DNA of 64,000 nucleotides. Source: Siderastrea radians. Its lineage: Eukaryota; Cnidaria; Anthozoa; Scleractinia; Rhizangiidae. The stretch is from the NCBI GenBank assembly GCA_964017195.1, contig OZ024892.1:7593366-7657365 (forward strand). Direction: 5' to 3'. The stretch's first letter is position 1. Every line of letters starts with the position of its first letter. Of the stretch, positions 36,373-46,921 are shown piece by piece. A program made the position numbers and the translations under genes. The notes below the pieces were generated by a model that did not search any database, was not told the origin of the DNA, and saw only the letters and a list, made by a program, of their open reading frames with translations.

Positions 36373-37569
36373 TCTTTCCTGCATGTACGACGTTGCTCCA
36401 ACGCCTGAAGCTTTGTTGTCGCACATATATGTAGATAGACGATCAAGTCTTTGATCGATAATCCAGACACGAACAAACTTGTGTCATTAGTGACAGAGCA
36501 AATATTTTTTGCATATTCAAACCCTTTGAGTGACGAGTAGGTTGGCAATACGGACCTTTTGCCTGTTTTATTCTTCTTATAATAATTTACTGTCAGTATA
36601 TTGACAACGGTTGTTTTTTTACTTATTTACAACGTCCCGTAATTTTATTTCGCTCTGTACTATCTCTGTGTCGATTTTGCCTTTTCTCTACTAAATTTAA
36701 ATTGCATATTTATTGCACTAAATAATCTGAAAAGCTAATAATTCTAATATCAGAGCAAATTAACATTTTTATGTTTATTTTTGTTTAACAAATATCACTT
36801 TTCTCTAGCTTAGTCTCGGGAACCTTTAAGGAAGGCTTATTGCCAGCTATTTACAATTTGATTCTAGTATGTATATATATTTTAAGGAAAGAAACGGAAG
36901 TGTTTTATCTTATGAGGTGGATTAAATTCGTTAGGCCCATAATAAAATTGCTTCCACGCTGCGTTTAAAAGTAAACCATTATAGCTGGCAATGAATTTAC
37001 GTTGGTTAAATCCTAAAAAATCCCCTGTTGTTTTTTCTGCACTCGGTTTCTTCCTGTTATTAATTTATTAAATAACTTATTTCTGGAAATACTTGGAAAA
37101 CTTTTCGTCAGGTGAAAGAAAAATTCGTTGATCTTTGCGAATGCTACATAACAAAAATTGGACTGTCGTGTTGGCGTAGTCATTCTCTTCATTTTATATA
37201 TTGACTTTGTATACACTCTGTACTAGTGGCTTCGACGTTTAAAAAATCAGCTTTCTGTTTTTTATCTGATGCCAGACTGAAGTGTTCGTTTGCCTGCAGT
37301 TATGCTAGTAAATCAGATCTCTCGCTGGCGGGTTTATGCGGTTATGTAGCGAAAGGGGTTTGACGCAGTTCGATGTTACGGTCGCAACATAGTCGTATGT
37401 TGGCTTTTCTGGAAAATATTCTTGTGCCTTGGCAATGTTTTTCATGTCCTTTCAAAAGTCCTTCTTTGGCGGACAAAATCCAACTCTGTCGTTGAAGCAG
37501 TAAGTCAGTATATATTAACCAGAAATTAAATATCTCTCAATAAACCGTCTTCATTCTGTCTGTTCTGAA
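36373..37569. other. Spacer downstream of the 37.6-kb gene
   Basis: Probably includes the 3' UTR of the minus-strand gene: a minus-strand AATAAA (tttatt at 37064-37069) lies ~500 nt after its stop. A minus-strand frame at 36333-36548 looks mildly protein-like, but its end lies inside the duplicated repeat and no clean splice sites were found, so it is not called. Confidence 0.45.
37064..37069 (-). terminator. Candidate poly(A) signal (AATAAA) of the 37.6-kb gene
   Basis: Canonical hexamer on the minus strand ~500 nt downstream of the stop codon; no better-placed canonical copy was noticed between it and the stop. Confidence 0.35.
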
Positions 37570-38100
37570 TTAAAGCGTAAAGCCCCTTTGCGGGCGTGAT
37601 CGCTGCCCCCGCGCGGACATCGGTCTTGATAGTCTGCTCGGGCAATCCATCTCCCGCTCTTCATCAAAATCAAATTTAGGAGGCGTCGGTCTACAAGGCC
37701 GATGTGTTCTACTCCGATTTAACGGAGGCAAAGTCCGTGGCCGGCTGCTAAACTCAAACAGTTTGCCACTGTCGTCTGAGAAGCTTGAAATGCTACTTTG
37801 TCGCGTTGGTGGTGGCGAGCTGGAAAGATCTGAAGAACTAGTACAAGAGCTGGAGTCATCAAAACTCGATCCTTCGCTAGTCAGTCTTTTTTGCCGCCTT
37901 AAACCAAACTCGATTCTCTTCTGAACGCTATAGTCCGTTTGCGAAAGCGAAAGTCGTCTGCCCTGATCCGCAACTACTTGAAGGATCTCGTCCACAACCG
38001 CTTGTTGCTCCAAGGTTTTCTTTCTCGGAACGCGCGGGTAATGCTGTGTTGTTGACGCCATCGAGCTTGTTTCGCTGCCGTGGGTTTCAATTCCCTTCAT
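37570..38100 (-). CDS. Unrecognised disordered Ser/Arg-rich protein with RRLS and LPPL motifs
   Basis: 176 residues from ATG 38100 to TAA 37570. A splice acceptor (ctccacag) ends at 38133 and a matching donor (ttttctg/gtaagt) lies at 38263, giving a 131-nt intron and a 5' exon ending at 38264; the frame has a TAA in that exon and no ATG after it, so with this exon the start is 38100. Features: helix-like VVDEILQVVADQGRRLSLSQ (35-54), FGLRRQKRL (65-73), Ser-rich stretch 76-110, RTLPPLNRSR (122-131), basic tail. No membrane segment or signal peptide. RRLS (48-51) fits a PKA-type site. Layout resembles the 62-kb gene (EhLxhh helix, LRR, RRxS, LPPL), suggesting distant paralogy. An alternative in-frame N-terminus from far upstream mini-exons is discussed at 50422 and 56038. 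Confidence 0.72.
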   Translation of the reverse strand: MKGIETHGSETSSMASTTQHYPRVPRKKTLEQQAVVDEILQVVADQGRRLSLSQTDYSVQKRIEFGLRRQKRLTSEGSSFDDSSSCTSSSDLSSSPPPTRQSSISSFSDDSGKLFEFSSRPRTLPPLNRSRTHRPCRPTPPKFDFDEEREMDCPSRLSRPMSARGQRSRPQRGFTL

Positions 38101-38264
38101 TGAGAAGAAGTCTTGAAGACTTTGTGCTTCACCTGTGGAGCGTAACAAACAGAGCATTGTAGTTATAGTAACATCACGAGATACTACGAAAACATCGCTT
38201 TGAAAATTAAAAAAAGATTCCATTTTAGCCGCGTTGTAATTTGCCGCAGGGGACAGAACTTACC

Positions 38265-40453
38265 AGAAAACACAACTGCGTAAACTTAACCTCAAAAAGA
38301 GTTATTTCCAGAGAACAAAGTCACTCGTGTGTTTTCACTTTCGTTCAGCTTGTTAAACCACGTTGCACTAACCGCAATATACGGACGAATATTAATGAAA
38401 ACAATACTGCGACGGAGTGATTTAATTACGACTTTATCAAAAAGAGGCTTGCGGCTTGTATTCGTCGTTGGCCCCCCCGCTTTCGTAACGAGATCTTGAG
38501 CACGTGCAAATTAGAATAAGCTATAGCAACGCCAAATAATAGTTCCAAGAAAAAGGAAACAAAGAAGAAGACACGCGATAAATGGTAATTTTAGCTTTGA
38601 CTCGCCACGCGTTCCGCTTCAGGCTTTGTTCCCTCTTTTGGTTTGATTTAGCCTTCCCTCGATTTTTTTTTTTTTTGCCTTTTAAGAGTAGGGGGGATTA
38701 AAAGCCAGAATCTTTCTACGTCTTTCTGCGATATTACTGTGTTGTTATTCATTTTTTTTCTCCCAAAAATATCGTGACTAGTATGCTTACAACCAATAGA
38801 CAAAGACGTGCTTAAGTCACGCGCAATATTGCCTCGCAGTCAGCGTTGTTTCATCTTTGACACTTATGTCACGAATGTAGAGATACAGCGTCGCCAATTA
38901 TTCCACTATCAATATTTCAAAGTACTTGAATGTTCGTTAGCAACGGGAGTTTTGTTTACAAACACTGGAAGAAAATAAAATGGTTTCGTGAAGTATTACA
39001 CCCCTTAGGACATTGACTAATCGTGCCAGCGAGAAAAATACGGCTGGTAACAGCTGGGACCAATTCACCTGCGTAAAAATTGTTTTTTATCGCCTTTTAG
39101 CTCTCTGAGAAGGTCCAAATCAGAAGCCTTTTGTCGAAATCTATAAGTTGAAAAATATTGGGGATCGACCACATTTCTGTCATTGCAGCAATATATATTT
39201 TTTATCTTACCGCATACAGCAACATTTTTCACCGTGATAAACCTAAACGGATCCTCTTTAACTTGAAGATTCTTTATTAAACATGTGAGCATTTTATCTA
39301 CTCATATTCTAAAAAGATACAATTGCAAATTTTATTTCGTATCCTCTTTCCATGAGAATTCAAATCTCGCCTATTAGCGATGAGATACCTGATTAAATCT
39401 TAGTGCGATTGGAGCAATTTTTTTTAGTTACTTTAGTTTAAACTGTTTTCGGCATGTTGCCATGGCAAATAAATATATTTACTTTATACTATGATTTTTA
39501 CACTGAAAATCGTCTTCCTTTCCCGAAAGAAACCCATATTGACGCAAGACTTTTGCAGATGAAATTATATATTTTTTTAAATATCTTAAAGCCATCTAAA
39601 ATAGGCTTTTTCCCCAAAATGTGGGATCTTTCAGCAGTTTTCATAAATTTTTAAAATTATTTTTATTTTGAGAAAAATTGTCGACATTGTAACTTTGGGC
39701 GTTTTTAAACGCCCAAAGTTACAAAGAAATCATTAAAATGATTTCTACTGACGTTTTCTGTTTACTTTTTTAAATAAGCGTTACAGACTGCTTTTTGCCA
39801 AGTCATGTTTTTTTAAATGCTTAAAGAGATATTTTACAAGTTAATTTTAACAATCACCATGACTTTACTCGGGTGCAACACGAAAATCCTTTGAATTGGA
39901 TTTGCATGAATGAAAATGATATTTGCGTGCGCCAGGACGAAAATACAGATTTGTGAGCTTTACAAACCTCCACCTCAAACGAAATTGAAGAAAAAAAATT
40001 AATTGGGAAATACGTGAGAAACAATTCAGTATATAGTATTCTTAGACTAGTTGAGATGCACGATCATTCTACATGAAGATATTGGGCCAGTCGTGAATTA
40101 CCTTTCCGTTTTTAAAGCGTTAACTTGTTGAATTTATTAATGCTTGCGTGTATTTCGTGACACTGACATTTTAAAATTACGTTTCTGTTTACAAGATAAG
40201 AATGCTTCGAGAATAATTGTTTCGTGTATACTCTAACCATCGCGTGTCAAATTGTAAGAATCTATGACGCATACTTCTTTTTTTATGAAGTTAATTACTG
40301 CAAAACATGATGAAGATTGCACCAGTGTCAACTTCGCACCGTTTTACTTCTAGACAAACTAAATATTTGCCCCGAATTAAGTAGTTTCTGACATCTAAGT
40401 TATTTTAAATTACGAAAACGTAATCACTTTTCTTTCGCGAGAAAAGTACGTAC
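38265..40453. other. Upstream region of the 37.6-kb gene
   Basis: Contains the putative 5' UTR exon ending at 38264 and presumably a promoter. A perfect hairpin lies at 39689-39722 (16-bp arms, gtaactttgggcgttt and complement), followed at once by a second small one. No exon supported in the rest. Confidence 0.45.
39689..39722. repeat. Perfect 16-bp-arm hairpin
   Basis: gtaactttgggcgttt, a 2-nt loop, then the exact complement. Immediately followed by 'gaaatcattaaaatgatttc', another imperfect hairpin. Function unknown. Confidence 0.8.
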
Positions 40454-40548
40454 ATCATCAGCAACAGTGAGCTCCGTTCCGGTCGAGCTTTGAACACCTC
40501 TCTCTGAACAACGGTGTCGGGAATTTCGTTCAATTGCTGGATTGTTTT
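40454..40548 (-). CDS. Candidate internal exon (minus strand)
   Basis: A 95-nt segment between a poly-T acceptor (ttttccatcgttatag) and a consensus-like donor (gatgat/gtacgt). Two frames are open: one reads NNPAIERNSRHRCSERGVQS then STGTELTVADD, the other KTIQQLNEIPDTVVQREVFK then ARPERSSLLLMM. The first fits after a phase-1 exon such as the mini-exons at 50422 and 56038 and ends in phase 0, which does not fit the 38132 acceptor. Ownership is unknown. Called on splice signals and open frames only. Confidence 0.3.
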
Positions 40549-41149
40549 CTATAACGATGGAAAAAAAAATCCTTCATCTTTGATTAATTGCACATACCTT
40601 CCAAACGGGCGAAAAATATCAAAATCGATGACATGAGTCTGGTGGCAAATTATCCCTCCGCACTCAGCTAAAATCTTAGCCGGGCTTAAAAATTATAAAG
40701 ATCGTTAAACGCGATCTTAGAACCGGATGTGCACTGTAATACAAACAAATTTCTTTCTAAAGTTAGCTTTGGCCATAATGTTTGTGTTTCTTTTGGAAGA
40801 CATAGTAACGTAGTGACAAAGTAACATGGAAGACGATTAACGATGAAAACTACCGGTTTCTTTTTTCAAAACAACGGGTCACTATTATGCCTGTGCTAGT
40901 AAATAGAAAACTTTTCCGACTTGAATTGAGACAAGTTTTGCTTGGTCTTAAGTTCTTTTCTTTGTATGAAGAAAAGTTATTCTTATTTCAGGTGAGATTC
41001 AATATTTATTGTGGTGTGTAAACAGTTATTTCAATGTAAGGTTTGGACGCTAGATTGAATGGCGATTACTACTGAGATCCCTTTTTCGTCCACTTTAGGT
41101 AGAAAAGAAATGTTTTCGCTAAATTGAAACGTTTTCAATTGGAAATTAA

Positions 41150-42765
41150 GGTGTTTCGATACAGTTTTTTTGGGACCATACCGAACTTTTTGAATCGGTT
41201 CTTAGACAGTCTTCTCCTTGTCAGATCAACGTGAAATTTGCAATACTTGTTGGTTTTGGATTGAACTTTAGCGTGGTTTACATTTTGCAAAAATCGATAT
41301 TTCTATGGCAACGATAAACAAAAATCCTCGAAAACAGTAAAATTGAAATTTTGCACGATCCAGATTTCGCTTCAAAAAGCAAATACCAGCATCTTAAACT
41401 GTGGTGTATGGCAAACAAAATATACAAGAACAAAAAAATTCTGTATGTTTGTTTTGAAGTAAATCACAAAAACATTTTCAACCTTAGTTTTTGCCTAGTA
41501 ATAGTAAATGCACCGAAAAATAATCAACGCTTTGATGAAACGGCTAGTAAATACTGTTAAAATGTGTCTTTTACTTACTATTTTACGCCTAGAAAGTTTT
41601 GTTGAAACTGGTGTTCGCGATCTCGAGAACGACTTGTTTTCCTAAGATCGTTCGCGTAATAATTTTGTGGTAATTTTTTAATTTGAGCGCTTTTGCGAAA
41701 ATCTTAAGAACGGCTCGATAGATTTTTGTAAAACACTAAACATGCGTGCTTGACGATGTGAAAAATTTTAGTTTTGAGTCTTATTAACATTGATTCACTG
41801 GAACACTTTTAGATTTAACGTTAAAGACGATGTATGAAAAGACGGAGAAGGTTGCGTTACAAATTCACAGTTGGCAAGTAGATGCTAATATAAGCTAATA
41901 TATTCAAAGTAATGCGTTATTCATTGCTTCGTGATTTTTATCTGGTTTCTTTGTTCTTCGTTGCACTGTAGGTTACAACGAAAAGTAAAAATCACGGAAG
42001 AATGCATTGCGCATTACTTTGAATATATTAGCATTTACTTGCCAACTGTTTATATGTAACGCAAGCCTTTCCGTCGGTTCATACATCGTCTTTAACGTTA
42101 AATCTAAAAGTGTTCCAGTGAATCAATGTTAATAAGACTCAAAACTAAAATTGGTCACATCGTCAAGCACGCATGTTTAGTGTTTTAAAAAAATCTATCG
42201 AGCCGTTCTTAAGATTTTCGCAAAAGCGCTCAAATTAAAAAATTACCACAAAATTATTACGCGAATGGTCTTAGAAAAACAAGTCGTTCTCGAGATCGCG
42301 AACACCAGTTTCAACAAAACTTTCTAGGCGTAAAATAGTAAGTAAAAGACACATTTTAACAGTATTTACTAGCCATTTCATCAAAGCGTTGATTATTTTG
42401 GGTGCATTTACTATTACTAGGCAAAAACTAAGGTTGAAAATGTTTTTGCGATTTACTTCAAAACAAACATACAGAATTTTTTTGTTCTTGGATATTTTGT
42501 TTGCCATACACCACAGTTTAAGATGCTGGTATTTGCTTTTCGAAGCGAAATCTGGATCGTGCAAAATTTCAATTTTACTGTTTTCGAGGATTTTTGTTTA
42601 TCGTTGTCATGGAAATATCGATTTTTACAAAATGTAAACCACGCTAAAGTTCAATCCAAAACCAACAAGTATTGCAAATTTCACGTTGATCTGACAAGGA
42701 AAAGACTGTCTAAGAGCCGATTCAAAAAGTTCGGTATGGTCCCAAAAAAACTGTATCGAAACACC
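41150..42765. mobile_element. 1.6-kb near-perfect palindrome (long-TIR element)
   Basis: Two arms of about 780-800 bp, highly similar and inverted, meet around a short centre near 41940-41990. Ends read ggtgtttcgatacag and complement, flanked on both sides by TTAA (41146-41149 and 42766-42769), so target duplication may be TTAA or only TA. The matching minus- and plus-strand frames 'MHDPDFASKSKYQHLKLWCM' appear once per arm because the arms are copies; they do not show a known domain. No transposase seen. Confidence 0.88.
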
Positions 42766-42769
42766 TTAA

Positions 42770-45690
42770 GTGTGAACAACATCTCGCTGAAAATCACAAA
42801 ACGTTCTGGTCTTGTAAATTTACAGGGTTTCTTATCATTTTTTCAGTTTTCTTTCTGTGCGCGAATGGGCCTGAGGATATTATTTTCTTAATGCCCCCGG
42901 GGCCAGTCATGTCTTGAAATAAAATGTTTTTAATTGCTTGCCTTGACAATACGTAAAACAGTTTGTGCATTATTAATTACCAGTAAAACAGAGAAGTACC
43001 TGTAATTGCATAATGAAACCAACTTGAAATTGTATTGCCTTTTAAGGTAGTCGCTGAGTGCCCTTTTGAAAGTAGTTTTTAACACCCGAAAGAACTTGTG
43101 TACTGAACTTGAGTAATTGATTTCTGACCGTCTTTCAGCAAAAGATGAAGCTTGGTAAGGTCCGCGGAAAGATTTTTATTGAAAACAGCGTGCAGAATAT
43201 CGTGTTATTCTAATTTGAGAGGCACAAGCCTGCTCACGGATAACTACCATTTCTTTCCTTTCTGAAGAAAGAAGCACTTTTTCCTTTAAAGATATATATC
43301 TGTTCGACTTCGATATTGCGATAAATTTGCGATACACATGATGTTTAGAGATGTAACATCTCCAGGGGCAGCCAATAAGAAAATATAAAAAATATATAAG
43401 AAAAAATGGTTTTAGGGCCTATTCAAGGAATACTAACCCCAAATTTTCGAGCAACTCTTGGCTTTTGGAAAATGCTAGCCTACCTTATTGGTGCTGGTAA
43501 CGTAATTTATGCATTATTTTTTTGCCTGGTCATGGGCCTTTTTTTCTTAATTCACTGTGAGAAACAAAATGTAAGACTTCAGGTGCCTGTCTTTAATGAG
43601 GGGAGTTTGATAAGATTAAATCCCAACGGAATAATGACAATAAGTTAAAGATGTTGATTTTTCTCGCTATATTGCACCAATAAATGGAAAAGTCTAGAAC
43701 CATTATATGATTTCCATGATTTATAGTCTCCATGACATCATGTTAAGTTGTATTATTCAGACGGTAAAGGTGTTTTTCTTTTCCTTAGCTTTTTTTACCT
43801 GTTGTTAGCAACAACTCAAAGTTTGAATTCCGCTATTGACTCACACTTGAAATTTCATTTTAGTCGTTGAGCGTTTCATGAAACAACTCGACTTAAATTT
43901 TACGCTTGGAAGCAAAAGTTAGTTTGTTTGCAAAAACAAATGCAAGCCTGAGCGTTTAATAAAAACAAAACTTCATTACAACTTATATTTCATGCATTTT
44001 AATTTTATTTTTCATCTAAATTACAATCAGCCACGCCCGCAGGCAACTTTGCCAGTTTCAAGTTGTTATCATTTGCATTTGCTTATCTGTGTTTTTGAAA
44101 TGAACTTTCGATTTACACCTGTAACAACTGAGCGTCATTTTGCACACTTTTGTCTCCTTTTTACGGACAAAAGGTAGAAATAATTTGTCATTTCACTTAT
44201 AAAATAAAAATCAAACGGGCTATGTTACCCTTGCCATTGTTTTACTAGTAGGGGAGGGGAGGGAGGGTAGGAGGTGATTCAGAACACCTACCTTTAGAGA
44301 CTATTCCACTGGTATACCCAGCTGGGAAATTTATGTCAAAGACCTAGAATGCCTCCTTTTAGTTTTATAACATAGTTTGTTGTGTTTGAATATTTGAGTG
44401 TCAGAAAATGTTTGGAAACAAAATCTAAATTTCCGAGTGCTATTGCTTTTCCGAAACTCCTAGTTAACCGTTTTCTTTTTTATCCCTCTAACGACATTCC
44501 TATCCCTCGGAAAGTAAACACCACTAATTTTCTCATGGTACGAAATTTCATTAAAATTTTGTACTTTTTCGTTGCATTTAAATATTCTAATACTCTTCTG
44601 AGGCGACTAAGGCGTTCTAAACAGATTACCCCTCTACTGAGCAAAAAAAGGAAAAAACTGTTGGAAGCCAGTTGAAGGAATCGCCCAAGTTAATGTGACT
44701 TTAATAACAAGGATAATCCAAGACGAGACGCACACATGGACATGATGCAAGCGTAGTTGCGATCAAAGCCTTCAAAATTATAAACCCATTACTGAAAACA
44801 TGTACGCTGGACTTCAGCGGAATAACAGCAATAAACAAAAGAAAAAAGAAACGAATTATGGCTTACCTCCAGATAAAATTAATTTGACTCTGTAACCCAA
44901 ATTTCAATACCTGTTGTTAAGACGAACTGGTACTATTTTATATCACAAGCGACCCTCTGTCGAATTCTAATCAGCTCCTTAAGTGAGCGTAAAATGATTC
45001 ACATCTTTTAAGGCACCTTTTAAGGCAAAGCTTTTTAAGCAAAACAGCAGGATTTTCGATTCGTGATCTCAGCGTCAACTTTATATTAGCCTTCGTGACC
45101 AATAAGAGGTTTCCATGACTACTGTGTGGCAATAGCTAACATATTGGATAAGTGAACAAAATAATTACAAAGGTTACACGAAGTTTTTATTCAAATTAGT
45201 TTTAAATTTAATTGCTAATGCTTTGCTGCTAATGCGAAATTCTTAACAGTGTTAAACCTTCCCCTTGCGAAAAAAGTATATATATTTATATTAGTTGTGA
45301 AAACGAACCGTAAACGACGCACTGCCCTGTTTAGCCATGGTTTTCAGAAGCATACTTAGATATTTGAAAAACCAAGAAAACTTGGGTTTGTTTTTCAACA
45401 AAGAGTACTTGGCAAATAACACGAATTCCGAATATAAGTGAGTTTAGCAACTAATAAAATAGCCAGCGGGAATGTAAATTTATTAGGAGAAAGTTAAACA
45501 CACTTAAGAGGTCTTCAAAAGCATGCATCCTATAATAATGGTTTTATTTTGCAGAAATGCATTCGATAGATAATAACTGACTATTAGCATCGGCGTGATA
45601 AGCGAAAAGATGGATAACTACAGGTGCATCAAAAAATTGAAAGCGCAAGGCTCAATTCCAGGGCAAAGGATTTGCCGCGGGTTTTCAAAC
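42770..45690. other. Intergenic stretch, no gene recognised
   Basis: AT-rich. A G-rich run at 44247-44272 (ggggaggggagggagggt) could form a G-quadruplex. Weak frames at 43406-43648 (hydrophobic) and 44382-44675 lack splice context or known motifs and are not called. Confidence 0.45.
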
Positions 45691-46640
45691 CGGAGTTCAA
45701 AATCACTCTAGGTGCATGGGAATTGATGAGTTGGAAGGGTTGTTGATAAATTGAAGCGAGGGTGACGGACGTTCTTATTGATAAACGTGCATGAAAACAA
45801 GGAATGTTGATTAAACCAGGTTGAGGGTTGACGCGCGTTTACACTGAGCTGAAGGCTCATGAGTTTCCACAAAGGAAAAATGAGTTGATGAATAAACACA
45901 AGCAAAGGTCGGCGGAGAAAGTTTAGACTGATGAGAGTACATCAGAAACATTCAGCTCAAGAGCATAAAAGAGTTGGTGATGTTGAAAAGTGCGTGAGCA
46001 GTCAATGAGCGTGTGTTTGAGTTAATCAAATACACGGTTAGACGAAATTGGAGGTTTTCCAGAATTCACATGGATGAGTGCGCAGGGAAGTCGACAAGAC
46101 AACAAAGCAGTTCGTGCTGTAAGTGTACAGAGACGATGAGAACACATCCCACTGACAGAGGTGATGAGAGTTCACATTGACTAGAGTGGGTAAGAGCCAA
46201 CAAGAGCACAGGTGAGACGAAAACGTATGTTAATGATGGTGGGAATTCTTTGAAGCACGACAGTCAACACGGGTGTTTCAGAAATTGGGAAGAAATGAGA
46301 CCGAACGTTGATGCTGGAGCTCAAACTGTTTGAGAGCAGTTGAGAGTCAATGAGAGTTCGTGGTAGTTGGCGGTCACATAAAAGCGGTAGTTCAAGAGAG
46401 ACAAACTCGGAGAGTGAACGAGCGTTTGGCGGGAAAAGGAGAACGTGTCAACCAGGGTTGAAACTTTGAGAGCGCATGAGAGTCGATGAGAGTTCGTGGT
46501 AGTTGGCGGTCAAATGAAAGCAACAGCTGAAAAGAAAACAAACTCTTCGAGAGTGGTTGAGATTTGGCGAACAAAGGAGAACGGGATGACCAGTTTTAAA
46601 ATTTTGAGAGTGCATGAGAGTCGATAAGAGTACAACAGTT
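45690..46640 (+). repeat. GA-rich minisatellite, ~138-bp period at its right end
   Basis: Between 46328 and 46640 a unit with 'gagagtcgatgagagttcgt' and 'ggtagttggcggtcaaatga' recurs at about 46328, 46467 and 46604 (spacing 137-139 bp). Further left (45700-46300) only shorter 'gatgagagt'-type motifs remain, apparently older units. Confidence 0.7.
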
Positions 46641-46921
46641 GAGAAAAAAATACCACCCCTTGAAATAGTTATTACACCCTTACTCTCACTTAACTATCCA
46701 CCTTTCAAAACACAGTAACTGACGTAAACACTTAATGTAGTGGTTCTTTCAGCCGTTTGTGGCACACACGTCACTTGAATGGCTTATATTGACTAATATG
46801 CTGTTATTTATTTTCAATATATGGGCCTTTTAATTATGGACAACTTTCCCATGCGAATTTTTCAGTTATGATGATATTTTATGTTGGTTTGTAGTGTTGT
46901 TTCAGTTGAAAGTACTGTATT

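Noticed and set aside
36333..36548. Minus-strand frame with ICATTKLQALEQRRTCRKEK
   Set aside because: Protein-like composition, but it runs into duplicated repeat sequence and no clean splice sites or homologous motif were found.
41351..42564. Matching frames MHDPDFASKSKYQHLKLWCM on both strands
   Set aside because: They are the two arms of the palindrome read on opposite strands; no known domain and no splice or promoter context.
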